From an uncultured Lachnospiraceae bacterium (GTDB lineage Bacteria > Bacillota > Clostridia > Lachnospirales > Lachnospiraceae), in NCBI GenBank assembly GCA_910586615.1, contig CAJUJP010000019.1, positions 1 to 64,000 of the forward strand: a stretch of 64,000 nt of DNA. Reading direction: 5' to 3'. The notes beneath the pieces were generated by a model that had not been told where the DNA came from, made no database searches, and saw nothing but the letters and a program-made list of their open reading frames with translations. The position numbers and the translations under genes were made by a program. Positions 17,349-26,477 of the stretch are shown in pieces. The stretch's first letter is position 1. Each line of letters begins with the position of its first letter.

Positions 17349-17600
17349 ATGATGAAAGAAAGCCGAAGTGACAACAGAAAAAGAAGGGAAATGACGGAAA
17401 GCTTTACGGTTCGGCTCACGGATCCGATGGTCTATGACAAACTGAGCATTCTCTGTGCGGAGTATTCTGTATCTGCAGAACTGCTGATCAATGAGGCAGT
17501 CAGGCGGCTGCTCGATGACATTGCTTTTGTGAGAAGCCTGCGAACCGGTACATCAGGCCTGCGGCAGCCCGCTAACTGTCTTCCTGATCCAGACAGGTAA
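17349..17600 (+). CDS. Small ribbon-helix-helix-like protein
   Basis: An 83-residue basic protein with GGAGGAGG upstream. The core (ESFTVRLTDPMVYDKLSILC, then SVSAELLINEAVRRLLDDI) follows the beta-strand/helix/helix pattern of ribbon-helix-helix DNA-binding proteins such as CopG and Arc. The last 29 bases overlap, in antisense, the end of the convergent HTH gene at 17572-17907. Likely a regulator or an antitoxin-like protein; no toxin gene lies next to it. The family assignment is from pattern only. Confidence 0.6.
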   Translation: MMKESRSDNRKRREMTESFTVRLTDPMVYDKLSILCAEYSVSAELLINEAVRRLLDDIAFVRSLRTGTSGLRQPANCLPDPDR

Positions 17601-17907
17601 AAATCATGCGTAAGATACTGATAGCCATCTGCTTGCGCCTCAGCGGCTGACAGTCAATAATCTGCTTAAACTGTTCTGTTATATTGGCATTGTTGTCTTC
17701 CACTGAATCGGTGAGCATGTAGTCAACAGTCACGCCGAGTCTGTTAACGAGCCTTACCAGTGTGTCCAGGGTAAGGCTTCGTTCTCCTCGTTCGATAGCG
17801 CCCATGTATGTATCTGAAATATCGATATCTTCTGCAAGTTCAGCCTGGGTAAGCCCCAGATTCTGACGCTCTTCCCGGATTCTTCTTCCTAATTTTTTAT
17901 AATCCAT
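17572..17907 (-). CDS. XRE family helix-turn-helix regulator
   Basis: A 111-residue protein. Residues 5-60 form an XRE/Cro HTH (LGRRIREERQNLGLTQAELA, DIDISDTYMGAIERGERSLT); the tail of ~45 residues is helical (EQFKQIIDCQPLRRKQMAIS) and probably mediates dimerisation. ATG 17907 follows GGAGGG by seven bases. It is convergent with the RHH-like gene and lies near the glycan cluster that begins at 18126; whether it controls that cluster is unknown. Confidence 0.85.
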   Translation of the reverse strand: MDYKKLGRRIREERQNLGLTQAELAEDIDISDTYMGAIERGERSLTLDTLVRLVNRLGVTVDYMLTDSVEDNNANITEQFKQIIDCQPLRRKQMAISILRMIFTCLDQEDS

Positions 17908-18125
17908 ATGATTACCCTCCAACATGAGTATTCCCATCTTTATTGTACAGAGAGCATGGGAATAGAAAAAACATCTAAAAGGGGTATTTATATTGACTAA
18001 AGGAGGTATTGCGTGATATATTTAGCTGAGTTATGTTGGGGAATCCAGAAAAACAGATATTTCAGTGTTGTGTAAAGAGAGGGACAGACGGGGGATTAGG
18101 AATCTCTACGGAAGAGGAAACAGAG

Positions 18126-18851
18126 ATGGAAAAGACGGTTATTGTGATGCCTGTGGCAAATGAAGAGGAATCCATGGAGCAGGTTTTAGAGGGAATCCTT
18201 GGGCTGCCCTATGACTCTTTGTATTTGTATGTTGTGATGGATGGCTATTCCAGAGATCGGACGGCGGACATTGTGAAAGAGTATGAAAAAAAGACGGAAG
18301 GAAAAATCCGGTATATTTATCATGAAAAATCCTACGGGGTTATCAGTTGTTATCTGGAGGGTTTCAGGCGTGCCCTGGAGGATGGCGCCGGGTGGATCAT
18401 AGAAATGGACGGCGGGGGAAGCCATCTGCCCTCCCAGGTGCCGGAATTTATTGAGAAGCTGGAACAGGGCTATGAGTGCGTGTGGGGATCCAGGTTCATA
18501 AAAGGCGGGAAGGTCACAGACGACCCGGTCTACAGGAGAATGCTGAGTAAAGGCGGGACCGTTCTGGCCAATCTGGTGCTGGGCACGAGATTACAGGATA
18601 TGACAAGCGGGTTTGAGGGATTTCAGCGGAATGTGCTGGAAGAAATGAAGCTGGGAGAATTTTTGTCCAGGGGGCATATGTACCAGACGGAGATGAGATA
18701 TTATTGCCGGGACAAAAAAGCGGTGGAGGTTCCGATTCATTACCGGGGGTCAAAATCCGGGCTTCATGCGGGATCGGTGACAGAGGCGCTGCGGATTTTA
18801 TTCCGGTTAAAAGAGCATGAGAAAAACATTAAAAACACCGGAAATACGTGA
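18126..18851 (+). CDS. Glycosyltransferase family 2
   Basis: A 241-residue GT2 enzyme of the dolichyl-phosphate mannose synthase type: it would move a sugar from a nucleotide donor to a lipid phosphate. Visible blocks are VIVMPVANEEESMEQVLEGI, VVMDGYSRDRTADIVKEY, the metal-binding region IEMDGGGSH in place of the usual D-D, and WGSRFIKGG. The ATG at 18126 gives the standard N-terminus; the frame runs back to 18033 with no family similarity. It starts a cluster with a GT-C-like protein, two PTPS-related membrane proteins and a flavoprotein, consistent with synthesis and transfer of lipid-linked sugars to a cell-surface polymer. Confidence 0.85.
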   Translation: MEKTVIVMPVANEEESMEQVLEGILGLPYDSLYLYVVMDGYSRDRTADIVKEYEKKTEGKIRYIYHEKSYGVISCYLEGFRRALEDGAGWIIEMDGGGSHLPSQVPEFIEKLEQGYECVWGSRFIKGGKVTDDPVYRRMLSKGGTVLANLVLGTRLQDMTSGFEGFQRNVLEEMKLGEFLSRGHMYQTEMRYYCRDKKAVEVPIHYRGSKSGLHAGSVTEALRILFRLKEHEKNIKNTGNT

Positions 18852-18932
18852 ATTTCTGCAGAAATCTGAGATTTTGCAGTTTTCTGTTTAAGCAGTACCG
18901 CAAGCAGGCTTGTGATATACATGGAGGTTAAA

Positions 18933-20375
18933 ATGAAAGAACTTATGACAAAGATAAAGACATTTTTTTTAAGTACAAAAGCGCCGAAGCCGTGGGAGTG
19001 GATCATTCTGGGAATCCTGATTGCCATTCCCTTTCTGAGTTATTTTTACGGTGATACCATGTCGATTGTGAATTATGAAGTGGGATTTATGGGAGCGGTC
19101 AAAAATTATGGTGGATGGACATCCTACTATGAATATATGAAGTATCTGGTGGAGAGTGATCCCTTTGGTTTTGGCTCACATAATTATGCCTATGCCACCT
19201 ATGATTTTCCGATGTATATCGTGTTGGGCATCTGGGGGATTCCGCTTTGGATTTTCTGCGGTTCCAAAGGGCTTGACGTCAATGCCTTTTATCTGGCCAG
19301 AATCTATGGAAAATCAGTTCTGCCGGCTGCGCTCGCTGTCAGTGCGGTTCTTATCTATTCCATTTGTAAAGAACTCAAATTATCCCGGCAGCAGGCCGGA
19401 TGGGGAGCCTTTTTGTTTGCGTCTTCCATGTGCGTCTTTACGGCGATCGGGATAAACGGGCAGACGGATATATTGGGCATACCCTTTATATTACTGGGTC
19501 TGCGGGCGTATATCAGACACCGACGGATCCCGTTTGTGCTCTGGTTTATGATTGCCGTGATGTTTAAAATGTATGCCTTTTTTATTTTTGCACCGCTGCT
19601 TTTGCTGGCGGAAAAGAAATTATGGAAGATCGGCGGTTCTGTGGCTGCTGTCTGGGCGCTTAAAGTTGTACAGGCTGTCATCTTTTCTCCCCATTCACCG
19701 GCAATGGCCATTAAGCAGCAGTTTGAACTTGAAATCTACAACCGGCTGACGGTCAATCGCTTTCCTTTTGTGAACGGCGATGTTCCGACTGTGCTGGTGC
19801 TGATTATACTGCTTTGCGTGTACTGTTATCTGCACAAAGAGATTGAGGATGTGGAAGAATTTCACAAATACGCGGTCTGGGTGCCGATGACGGCTATGGT
19901 CGGTCTTTTTATTTCTTTCGAAAGCTCTTCCTACTGGTATCTGCATCTGTGCCCGTATTTATCGCTTATGCTGGTATACAATACGGCAAACCTGAAAAAC
20001 AATGTTTTGTTTGAAACGGCAGGTCTGATCGCAGTCACATTGTCTAATTACGGAAGCCGCCCGTGGGCCTTTGAGATATACGGATGCCACAACATGCTGC
20101 TGGAAAAGTTTTTCGGTAATTACAATGCGGTGGAGGAAGCTTATCTGCTGGAACAGTTTGCCCACCGGGTATCCATCGTAAAATACGTGGGAGCATTGAA
20201 TGCCGTATTTGTCGTGACAATGCTTGCTTTTGTGTGGATGAACCTGCCGGAAAAAACAGGCCATGAAACGGAAAAGTCTATCAGAGGCTATGCTTATGCC
20301 AGACTGTTTCTCAATGCGGCAGTGGCATATATCCCGTTGGCTCTTTTTGTATACAATCTGCTGTTTCTGGCGTAG
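18933..20375 (+). CDS. GT-C-like polytopic membrane protein
   Basis: A 480-residue protein with about ten membrane segments, starting at ATG 18933 after GGAGG. Between the first segments is a periplasm-facing loop with YGDTMSIVNYEVGFM and YEYMKYLVESDPFGFG; later come LGIPFILLGLRAYIRHRR and MFKMYAFFIFAPLLLLAEKK. This is the look of GT-C glycosyltransferases that use polyprenyl-phosphate sugars. The exact family is not recognised. Its place just after the GT2 gene fits use of the lipid-linked sugar made by that enzyme. Confidence 0.7.
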   Translation: MKELMTKIKTFFLSTKAPKPWEWIILGILIAIPFLSYFYGDTMSIVNYEVGFMGAVKNYGGWTSYYEYMKYLVESDPFGFGSHNYAYATYDFPMYIVLGIWGIPLWIFCGSKGLDVNAFYLARIYGKSVLPAALAVSAVLIYSICKELKLSRQQAGWGAFLFASSMCVFTAIGINGQTDILGIPFILLGLRAYIRHRRIPFVLWFMIAVMFKMYAFFIFAPLLLLAEKKLWKIGGSVAAVWALKVVQAVIFSPHSPAMAIKQQFELEIYNRLTVNRFPFVNGDVPTVLVLIILLCVYCYLHKEIEDVEEFHKYAVWVPMTAMVGLFISFESSSYWYLHLCPYLSLMLVYNTANLKNNVLFETAGLIAVTLSNYGSRPWAFEIYGCHNMLLEKFFGNYNAVEEAYLLEQFAHRVSIVKYVGALNAVFVVTMLAFVWMNLPEKTGHETEKSIRGYAYARLFLNAAVAYIPLALFVYNLLFLA

Positions 20376-20450
20376 CAGAGCGGACTTGCGGCAGGCAGCA
20401 TTCTTTGGATTTTGAGATTTGGGAAAGAGAAATCATGGGGGACAGGATCG

Positions 20451-22307
20451 ATGAATGAGAGGACAGCGACAGGGGTTACGGTGGCAGAAAGCGGAAGGCA
20501 GTCTGCAGGAGCTTCAGGGATACATGGTACAGGGCAAAGATCAGAGGCAGCCGGAAAGACGGTATTTTTTCTGTGTGTGCTGCTGGTGGTCCTGTCCTCA
20601 GCGCCTGTTCTGAGCTTTTATCTGGGCGCGGGTGGTGACCTGCAGTTTCATCTGTGCCGGATCGAGGCGATCAGACAGGCGCTTTCCACGGGGCAGTTTC
20701 CGGTGCGGATTTCCGGGTATTGGTGCGGCGGTTACGGGTATGCGTCGTCGGTTCTTTACGGGGAGTTGTTTCTGTATGCGCCGGCAGTCTTGAGAATCAT
20801 TGGGTTTTCTCCGCAGGATGCGTATAAGTTTTATCTGCTGGCGGTCAATATTTTTACCTGCTTTTCAGCTTATTATTGTTTGAAAAAGATGCTTGGAGAA
20901 CGGCTGTCCGCGTTTGTCGGGACGGCAGTTTACATGCTTGCGCCGTACAGGCTGTCTACCTTGCATCTGCGTGCTGCGGTGGGAGAATATACGGCGATGG
21001 CGTTTATGCCTTTTATTATCTACGGACTGTATTTGATCTATGGCAGGCGCCGGGGCTGGCAGTGGCTTGCGCTGGGTTTTTCGGGTCTGATTCAATGTCA
21101 TGTAATCAGCACTTTTATGGCAGGCATATTCACCGCGCTGATCTGTCTGGTCAGGATCAGGCAGACGCTGTCCAAAGAGGTGCTGCTGCAGTTTGTAAGA
21201 GCAGTGGTCTGCACGGTGCTGATCAATGCCTGGTTTCTGCTGCCGTTTCTGGAATATATCGGGTTTGATTATAACGTGAGCGGGCTTGGGGTGCACAGCA
21301 GAGGGCGGTTTGCTTCCCATGCCGTTTTTGTCAGCCAGCTTATTTCTTTTTTTCCTCAGGGTGAGGGTGCATCCATCGTTACCGGAAAGATGTGGGATAC
21401 GGACAATGGTATGGAAATGTCCTATACGCTGGGCGGCGGCATGATGCTGGTATTGGTTTTCTTTGCTGTGTATCGTTTGTATGACAAAAGAAGAGGGAAA
21501 AGGACAGTCTGTGGAAGTGATGCCTCTAAAAAGGCCGGCCGTCAGATGTCAAGACTGCTGACGGGAGCATGTCTGCTGTCCATGCTTATGGCAACCACAT
21601 GGTTTCCCTGGGACTTTCTGCAGCAGAGAAACGACTTATTTGCATGGGTCACGGGAAGTATCCAGTTTCCCTGGCGCTTTCTTACGATTTCTACCGTGGC
21701 GGGGGCTTTTGCGGCGGCCTTTTTTATCTTTGAGCTGAGGCGCGGCGTGCAGAATCACCTGGTTTTTTACGGAGTATTGCTTTCTGTCGGATTTCTGACG
21801 CTTCTGTCGGCGGATTATTTTTTACAGGATTATGAGAAAAAAAGCGAGCCTGGGTACACCACGGCCTATGAGATCGACAGCTGGTGGCTGGGCTGTGCGG
21901 AGTACATGCCCACGGGGACGGATGAGACTACTTTCTACGGAGACGGGCTTCAGGGCGGAGAGGGACTTTCGATAGAAGGGTTTGAACGGGCACAGGGAAG
22001 GGTAAGGGTGTGTTGTGAAAATGCGGCAGACCGTGAGATCAGTCTGGATGTACCTGTTTTATATTATAAAGGCTATGCCGCACGGGATGTAGATACGGGA
22101 CAGCGGCTGGATGCTCTGCCTGCAGATAATATGCGGGTACGGGTCATGGTTCCGGCCGGGTATCGGGGAACTTTTGACGTGAGGTTCGAGCCGCCCTGGT
22201 ATTGGAGGGCAGGTGAAGTCATTTCATGTATGACGGCAATTCTTCTGATATTGTTTGGGGTAAAAAATAAGAGAGGACAAAAGAAAGTATGGATGCAGGA
22301 AAGATAA
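20451..22307 (+). CDS. PTPS-related polytopic membrane protein, paralogue 1
   Basis: A 618-residue membrane protein of the family annotated as 6-pyruvoyl-tetrahydropterin-synthase-related domain, which despite its name looks like a GT-C transferase. After a ~35-residue cytoplasmic start come the first membrane segment and the conserved GGDLQFHLCRIEAIRQAL, YWCGGYGYASSVLYGELFLY and FKLLS-like segments; the C-terminal 130 residues form a beta-rich outside domain. ATG 20451 is chosen; a TTG at 20412 is in frame. The 3' end overlaps the next gene by 19 bases. The next gene is a close paralogue, so a tandem duplication has occurred. Confidence 0.75.
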   Translation: MNERTATGVTVAESGRQSAGASGIHGTGQRSEAAGKTVFFLCVLLVVLSSAPVLSFYLGAGGDLQFHLCRIEAIRQALSTGQFPVRISGYWCGGYGYASSVLYGELFLYAPAVLRIIGFSPQDAYKFYLLAVNIFTCFSAYYCLKKMLGERLSAFVGTAVYMLAPYRLSTLHLRAAVGEYTAMAFMPFIIYGLYLIYGRRRGWQWLALGFSGLIQCHVISTFMAGIFTALICLVRIRQTLSKEVLLQFVRAVVCTVLINAWFLLPFLEYIGFDYNVSGLGVHSRGRFASHAVFVSQLISFFPQGEGASIVTGKMWDTDNGMEMSYTLGGGMMLVLVFFAVYRLYDKRRGKRTVCGSDASKKAGRQMSRLLTGACLLSMLMATTWFPWDFLQQRNDLFAWVTGSIQFPWRFLTISTVAGAFAAAFFIFELRRGVQNHLVFYGVLLSVGFLTLLSADYFLQDYEKKSEPGYTTAYEIDSWWLGCAEYMPTGTDETTFYGDGLQGGEGLSIEGFERAQGRVRVCCENAADREISLDVPVLYYKGYAARDVDTGQRLDALPADNMRVRVMVPAGYRGTFDVRFEPPWYWRAGEVISCMTAILLILFGVKNKRGQKKVWMQER

Positions 22308-24652
22308 CAAAAGGGAAAATATTATCCGGACGGTTTTTTGCGGGGCTTCTGATATTGGAGGCGGTTTTGACGGCAGCAGCAGTATGGCTGTGTATGACGC
22401 CGGAGAAAGAATATGCTTTTACGGGGCAGGAACTGGAGTCGGAGAACGGGATTTATCTGGAAGATTTCCTGGGAGAATACGGAGATGGTTATTATCTGGA
22501 CAATTCTTTGTATCCGGACGGGGAACAGGATCTGGAGGATTTAAAAGTTGATTCTCCGAAAACGGATCTTTCCAGAGGAACTTACGAGATAACCATTCAG
22601 TATGCGGAAAATGAAAACCTGAATACTTATACGAGCGGCGCGAAATACAATACATACCAGATTATTTACGGGAAACAGCACGTGGGTCTGCCAAAAGAGA
22701 AAAACAGCGTTACGGTCTGGATGTATTCGCCTTTAAAGGTTACCGACTACCAGATGAGCGTGCGCTACGGCGGCAGTGGTTATTTGCTGGTGAACAGCAT
22801 TGTGATCAGGGAGACAAAGGATTGGAAGTGTGTCACTCTGTTCTTTATCATCAGTATTTCATGTATCATAGACGGCTTGCTTTTGTGGCGGAAGAGAAGA
22901 AAGAACGGCCTGGATCCGTCTGCGAAGACGATTATGTTTCTCTGTGCCCTGTTGATCCTGCTTGCGTCGGGTCCGGTCTTAAGCTTCTACTTAAACGGAG
23001 AAGGAGATCTGGATTTTCATCTTGCCCGGATCGAGGCCTTGACCCATGCCCTTCAGGACGGACAGTTTCCGGTCCGCCTTCCGGGGTATTGGTGCAGCGG
23101 CTATGGTTATGCCTCGTCTGTTTTTTATGGCGAACTTTTTCTGTATTTTCCGGCGGCCTTAAGGATCATCGGATTTTCACCTCAGAGCGCTTATAAGTTT
23201 TATCTTCTGGGGGTCAATTTTTTTACCTGCCTGATCACATATCATTGTCTGAAAAAGATCTGCAGGGAGCGACTGGCTGCGTTTATGGGAATGGCAGTCT
23301 ATATGCTTGCGCCCCAGCGGCTGATCACGATGCATTTGTTCGGTGCAGTCGGGATGTACACGGCGATGATGTTTCTGCCGGCAGTCCTGTACGGGCTTTA
23401 TGAGATCTTTTCCGGAGGGGAAGAGGAGAAACATGGGACAGGGAGCGGATGGATCTGGCTCTTTATCGGTTTTTCGGGCCTGATTCAATGTCATGTGATC
23501 AATACTTTTATCGTTTTTATGTTTACACTGCTGGTTTGTGTGATCAAGATCAAAACCACACTGCGCAGGAAAGTGCTGCTTCAGTTTGTAAAGGCGGTGG
23601 TATGTACGGTTTTGGTAAACCTCTGGTTTTTACTGCCGTTTCTGGACTTCCTCCGGTTTGATTACAAAATGAGTGCGCTGGGCACTCATACCAGAGGCAG
23701 GTTTGCGGCAAATGGTACCTTTATCAGCCAGCTGATTTCTTTTTTTCCACATGCGGAGGGCGCGTCCATCAGTGCGGGAATGGAGTGGGGAATCGATACG
23801 CCTGGCGTGGAGATGTCTTATACCCTTGGCGGGGGGATTATGCTGGCGCTTGTCCTGTATGTGGTATACGGCTTTTATCATAAAGGGGAAACGTCGAGGC
23901 TTCGAAAGACATCAGCTATGACGATGGGAATCTGCATTTTGTCTCTATGTATGACTACGATATGGTTTCCGTGGGATTTTCTGCAGCAAAGGAGCGATTT
24001 GATTGCATGGGTCACGGGAAGCATCCAGTTTCCCTGGCGTTTTCTGAATATTGCTTCCGTGACGGGTGCGTTTGTGGCGGCTTTTCTTGTCTGGGAGTTG
24101 AGGCGCAGTGAGAAGAAAGAATTTTTATATGGAGCAATCCTGTCCATCGGTCTTCTGACGCTGATATCTGGCAATTTTTTTCTGCAGGATTACGAAAAAC
24201 GCAGCGTATCAAGGTATATTACAAGTGACGAGGTTAACAGCTGGGCGATCGAGGTGGGGGAATATCTGCCGGCGGGAACGGACGGCACCACCTTTGCCTA
24301 TGACGCGCTGCAGGAGGGCGGCGGCCTGGAGGTTCAGGATTATGAGAGAGGGGAAGGCATGGTGCGTCTGACCTGCAGGAATACGGGTGCAGAAGAGACG
24401 TATGTGGATGTGCCTGTTTTATTTTATAAAGGCTATGCGGCCAGAGATCTGGAAACAGGACAAAAACTTACGGTCGTCCCGGCGGATAATAAGCGGATCC
24501 GGGTGATTCTGCCTACGGGTTATGAGGGAAGTTTCTGCGTGAAATTTGAGCCGCCCGGGTATTGGAGGGTGTGTGAGCTGATTTCTCTGGCGACGGCTGC
24601 CGGTATGATTGTTTTTGCATGGAAAAGAAGGAAAGGCAGGGTGACAGCTTGA
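22289..24652 (+). CDS. PTPS-related polytopic membrane protein, paralogue 2
   Basis: A 787-residue protein whose residues ~210-787 align throughout with the preceding gene (EGDLDFHLARIEALTHAL, YWCSGYGYASSVFYGELFLY, FPWDFLQQRSDLIAWVTGSI). It has an extra N-terminal section of about 190 residues: one membrane segment, then a beta-rich outside domain (GTYEITIQYAENENLNTY) and a second segment before the shared core. The extra domain looks like a carbohydrate-binding type fold, an inference from strand pattern. It overlaps genes on both sides, so the cluster is one transcription unit. Confidence 0.75.
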   Translation: MDAGKITKGKILSGRFFAGLLILEAVLTAAAVWLCMTPEKEYAFTGQELESENGIYLEDFLGEYGDGYYLDNSLYPDGEQDLEDLKVDSPKTDLSRGTYEITIQYAENENLNTYTSGAKYNTYQIIYGKQHVGLPKEKNSVTVWMYSPLKVTDYQMSVRYGGSGYLLVNSIVIRETKDWKCVTLFFIISISCIIDGLLLWRKRRKNGLDPSAKTIMFLCALLILLASGPVLSFYLNGEGDLDFHLARIEALTHALQDGQFPVRLPGYWCSGYGYASSVFYGELFLYFPAALRIIGFSPQSAYKFYLLGVNFFTCLITYHCLKKICRERLAAFMGMAVYMLAPQRLITMHLFGAVGMYTAMMFLPAVLYGLYEIFSGGEEEKHGTGSGWIWLFIGFSGLIQCHVINTFIVFMFTLLVCVIKIKTTLRRKVLLQFVKAVVCTVLVNLWFLLPFLDFLRFDYKMSALGTHTRGRFAANGTFISQLISFFPHAEGASISAGMEWGIDTPGVEMSYTLGGGIMLALVLYVVYGFYHKGETSRLRKTSAMTMGICILSLCMTTIWFPWDFLQQRSDLIAWVTGSIQFPWRFLNIASVTGAFVAAFLVWELRRSEKKEFLYGAILSIGLLTLISGNFFLQDYEKRSVSRYITSDEVNSWAIEVGEYLPAGTDGTTFAYDALQEGGGLEVQDYERGEGMVRLTCRNTGAEETYVDVPVLFYKGYAARDLETGQKLTVVPADNKRIRVILPTGYEGSFCVKFEPPGYWRVCELISLATAAGMIVFAWKRRKGRVTA

Positions 24653-25863
24653 AATATCTGATTTTAGGCGCAGGACCGGCGGGGCTGTCCATGGGCAATT
24701 CGTTATTGAACCTTGGGAAAGATGATTTTATAGTGTTGGAAAAAGAAGCTTCTGCGGGCGGCCTGTGCCGTTCCGTGGAGGTGGACGGCGCCGCTTTTGA
24801 TATCGGGGGCGGACATTTTCTCGATGTGAGAGACCGGAAAGTAAACGAGTTTCTGTTCCGGTATATGCCGGAAAGTGAGTGGAACCGGTACCACAGGGAC
24901 AGCAGGATCGACCTGTGCGGTACTATGATCCAGCATCCCATAGAGTCCAATATCTGGCAGATGGATGTGAACGAGCAGGTACAGTATCTGAAATCCATCG
25001 CCACGGCAGGATGCAATACGGGAACCGCAAAACCGGAAGGTTTCGTGGACTGGATCTATTGGAAACTGGGTACGCGGATCGCGGCGGATTATATGCTGCC
25101 TTATAACCGGAAAATGTTCGGGGAGGATCTGGATCTGCTGGGGACATATTGGATGGAAAAGCTTCCCAGTGTGAGCTTTGAGGAAACTTTGCTGAGTTGT
25201 CTTACCGGAAAGGCTTATGGAAACCAGCCGGGACATGCGAGATTTTATTATCCGAAACGCTTCGGGTACGGAGAATTGTGGAATAGAATGGCGGATGCGC
25301 TGGGAGAGAGGATCGAGTACGGAAAACAGATCAGGAAAATTGATTTTAACAATAAAAAGGTTACGACACGGGACGGAAGCATCTACCAGGCGGACATTAT
25401 CGTCACGACCATACCGTGGCGGGAATTGGAGATTATGGAGGGGATGCCGGAAAAAATCAGGGAATCAGTCAGAGAACTGCGGCATACATCTGTCAGAACG
25501 GCGTATTTTGCTGAAAAACTGGATACAGAGGCTCACTGGATCTATGAACCGGATCCGGTTCTTGCGTATCACCGGATTCTGGTGCGGCATAATTTTCTTC
25601 CGGGAAGCAGAGGATACTGGACGGAAACCAACACGGAACGGGTGGGAATGGCGGGGGATGCCGGAGGCAGTTTCCAATATGTCAATACATACGCATATCC
25701 GCTGAATACCATTGGAAAACCAGACGTTATGAAGCGGCTGCTGGTATGGTGCAGTGAGAGAGGGGTATACGGGCTGGGCAGATGGGGCGAACACCAGCAT
25801 TACAATTCGGACACGGCAGTGCGCCGGGCAATGGAACTGGCGGAGAAAATAGCCGCAGGCTGA
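24649..25863 (+). CDS. FAD-dependent amine-oxidase-like protein
   Basis: About 404 residues. The N-terminal dinucleotide-binding motif YLILGAGPAGLSMGNSLL, then ASAGGLCRSVEVDG and FDIGGGHFLD, are those of the protoporphyrinogen-oxidase/UDP-galactopyranose-mutase-like flavoproteins found in polysaccharide clusters. The preferred start is a TTG at 24649 that overlaps the previous stop codon as TTGA and has AGGG upstream; ATG 24619 is in frame but lacks a ribosome site. As the fifth gene of the glycan cluster, it probably changes a nucleotide sugar or lipid-linked sugar. It ends 17 bases from the convergent IbrB-like gene with no terminator seen between. Confidence 0.75.
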   Translation: MKYLILGAGPAGLSMGNSLLNLGKDDFIVLEKEASAGGLCRSVEVDGAAFDIGGGHFLDVRDRKVNEFLFRYMPESEWNRYHRDSRIDLCGTMIQHPIESNIWQMDVNEQVQYLKSIATAGCNTGTAKPEGFVDWIYWKLGTRIAADYMLPYNRKMFGEDLDLLGTYWMEKLPSVSFEETLLSCLTGKAYGNQPGHARFYYPKRFGYGELWNRMADALGERIEYGKQIRKIDFNNKKVTTRDGSIYQADIIVTTIPWRELEIMEGMPEKIRESVRELRHTSVRTAYFAEKLDTEAHWIYEPDPVLAYHRILVRHNFLPGSRGYWTETNTERVGMAGDAGGSFQYVNTYAYPLNTIGKPDVMKRLLVWCSERGVYGLGRWGEHQHYNSDTAVRRAMELAEKIAAG

Positions 25864-25880
25864 TGGCCCGGGCAGGCGTA

Positions 25881-26477
25881 TCAGTCTTCATCCTTGTCCA
25901 GCGCCTCTTCGGCCGGATCCGGCACATTCTGTTCTACGTCATTTTCCTGTTCACCTTCAACCGGTTTCCACGCCTGGCCGAAGTTGATGTCTTTAAAGAG
26001 TGCAGCAAGACCGCTGATCTGCTTAAGTCTCAGGATTTCATCCTTGTCCATACCCAGATGCTTTGCGATCCAGGCGTCGCTTCTTCCCAGTTCATGCAGT
26101 TCTTTGACGATATTGCTCATGAGATCCACGTCGTGGGAGCCCCGGGCACGATTGTGCCTGACTGTACTGGCCATACGGTTTGATAAAGGCTTATCAATCA
26201 CTGTGACGGGCATCATTCCGTTCTCGCGCTCGTAGATGTCGATATTTTCCTTCATCACCCGCCAGCGGTGAAAACCGTCCACGATTGCGTATACATCCTG
26301 CCTTGGATAGTGATAACACACGATGGGCATGGTGTAGCCGTCCTCTTTGATGCTGTCGTAAAGCAGCTTCATCTCCGGGGGTGCAACGCTGTTCGGATTG
26401 TAGGTGTTGGGCACGATCTTCTCAAAAGGAACCGCGACCACATGGTAAACCGGGCTTTTAAACATATCATTTGGCAT
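25881..26477 (-). CDS. ibrB: IbrB-like ParB/sulfiredoxin-fold protein
   Basis: A 198-residue protein with an N-terminal ParB-like domain (NTYNPNSVAPPEMKLLYDSI, VDGFHRWRVMKE, TVRHNRARGSHD) and a following helical segment (AWIAKHLGMDKDEILRLKQI) as in the KorB/ParB DNA-binding part; the acidic tail is low complexity. It overlaps the upstream PAPS-reductase-like gene by 11 bases. This two-gene pair matches IbrA/IbrB, first described in Escherichia coli as activators of immunoglobulin-binding protein genes and often carried on mobile elements. The biochemical role in Clostridia is not known to me. Confidence 0.8.
   Translation of the reverse strand: MPNDMFKSPVYHVVAVPFEKIVPNTYNPNSVAPPEMKLLYDSIKEDGYTMPIVCYHYPRQDVYAIVDGFHRWRVMKENIDIYERENGMMPVTVIDKPLSNRMASTVRHNRARGSHDVDLMSNIVKELHELGRSDAWIAKHLGMDKDEILRLKQISGLAALFKDINFGQAWKPVEGEQENDVEQNVPDPAEEALDKDED

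Noticed and set aside
24513..25016. Antisense frames over the flavoprotein start
   Set aside because: Pro/Ser-rich shadow of a gene with a clear FAD-binding motif.
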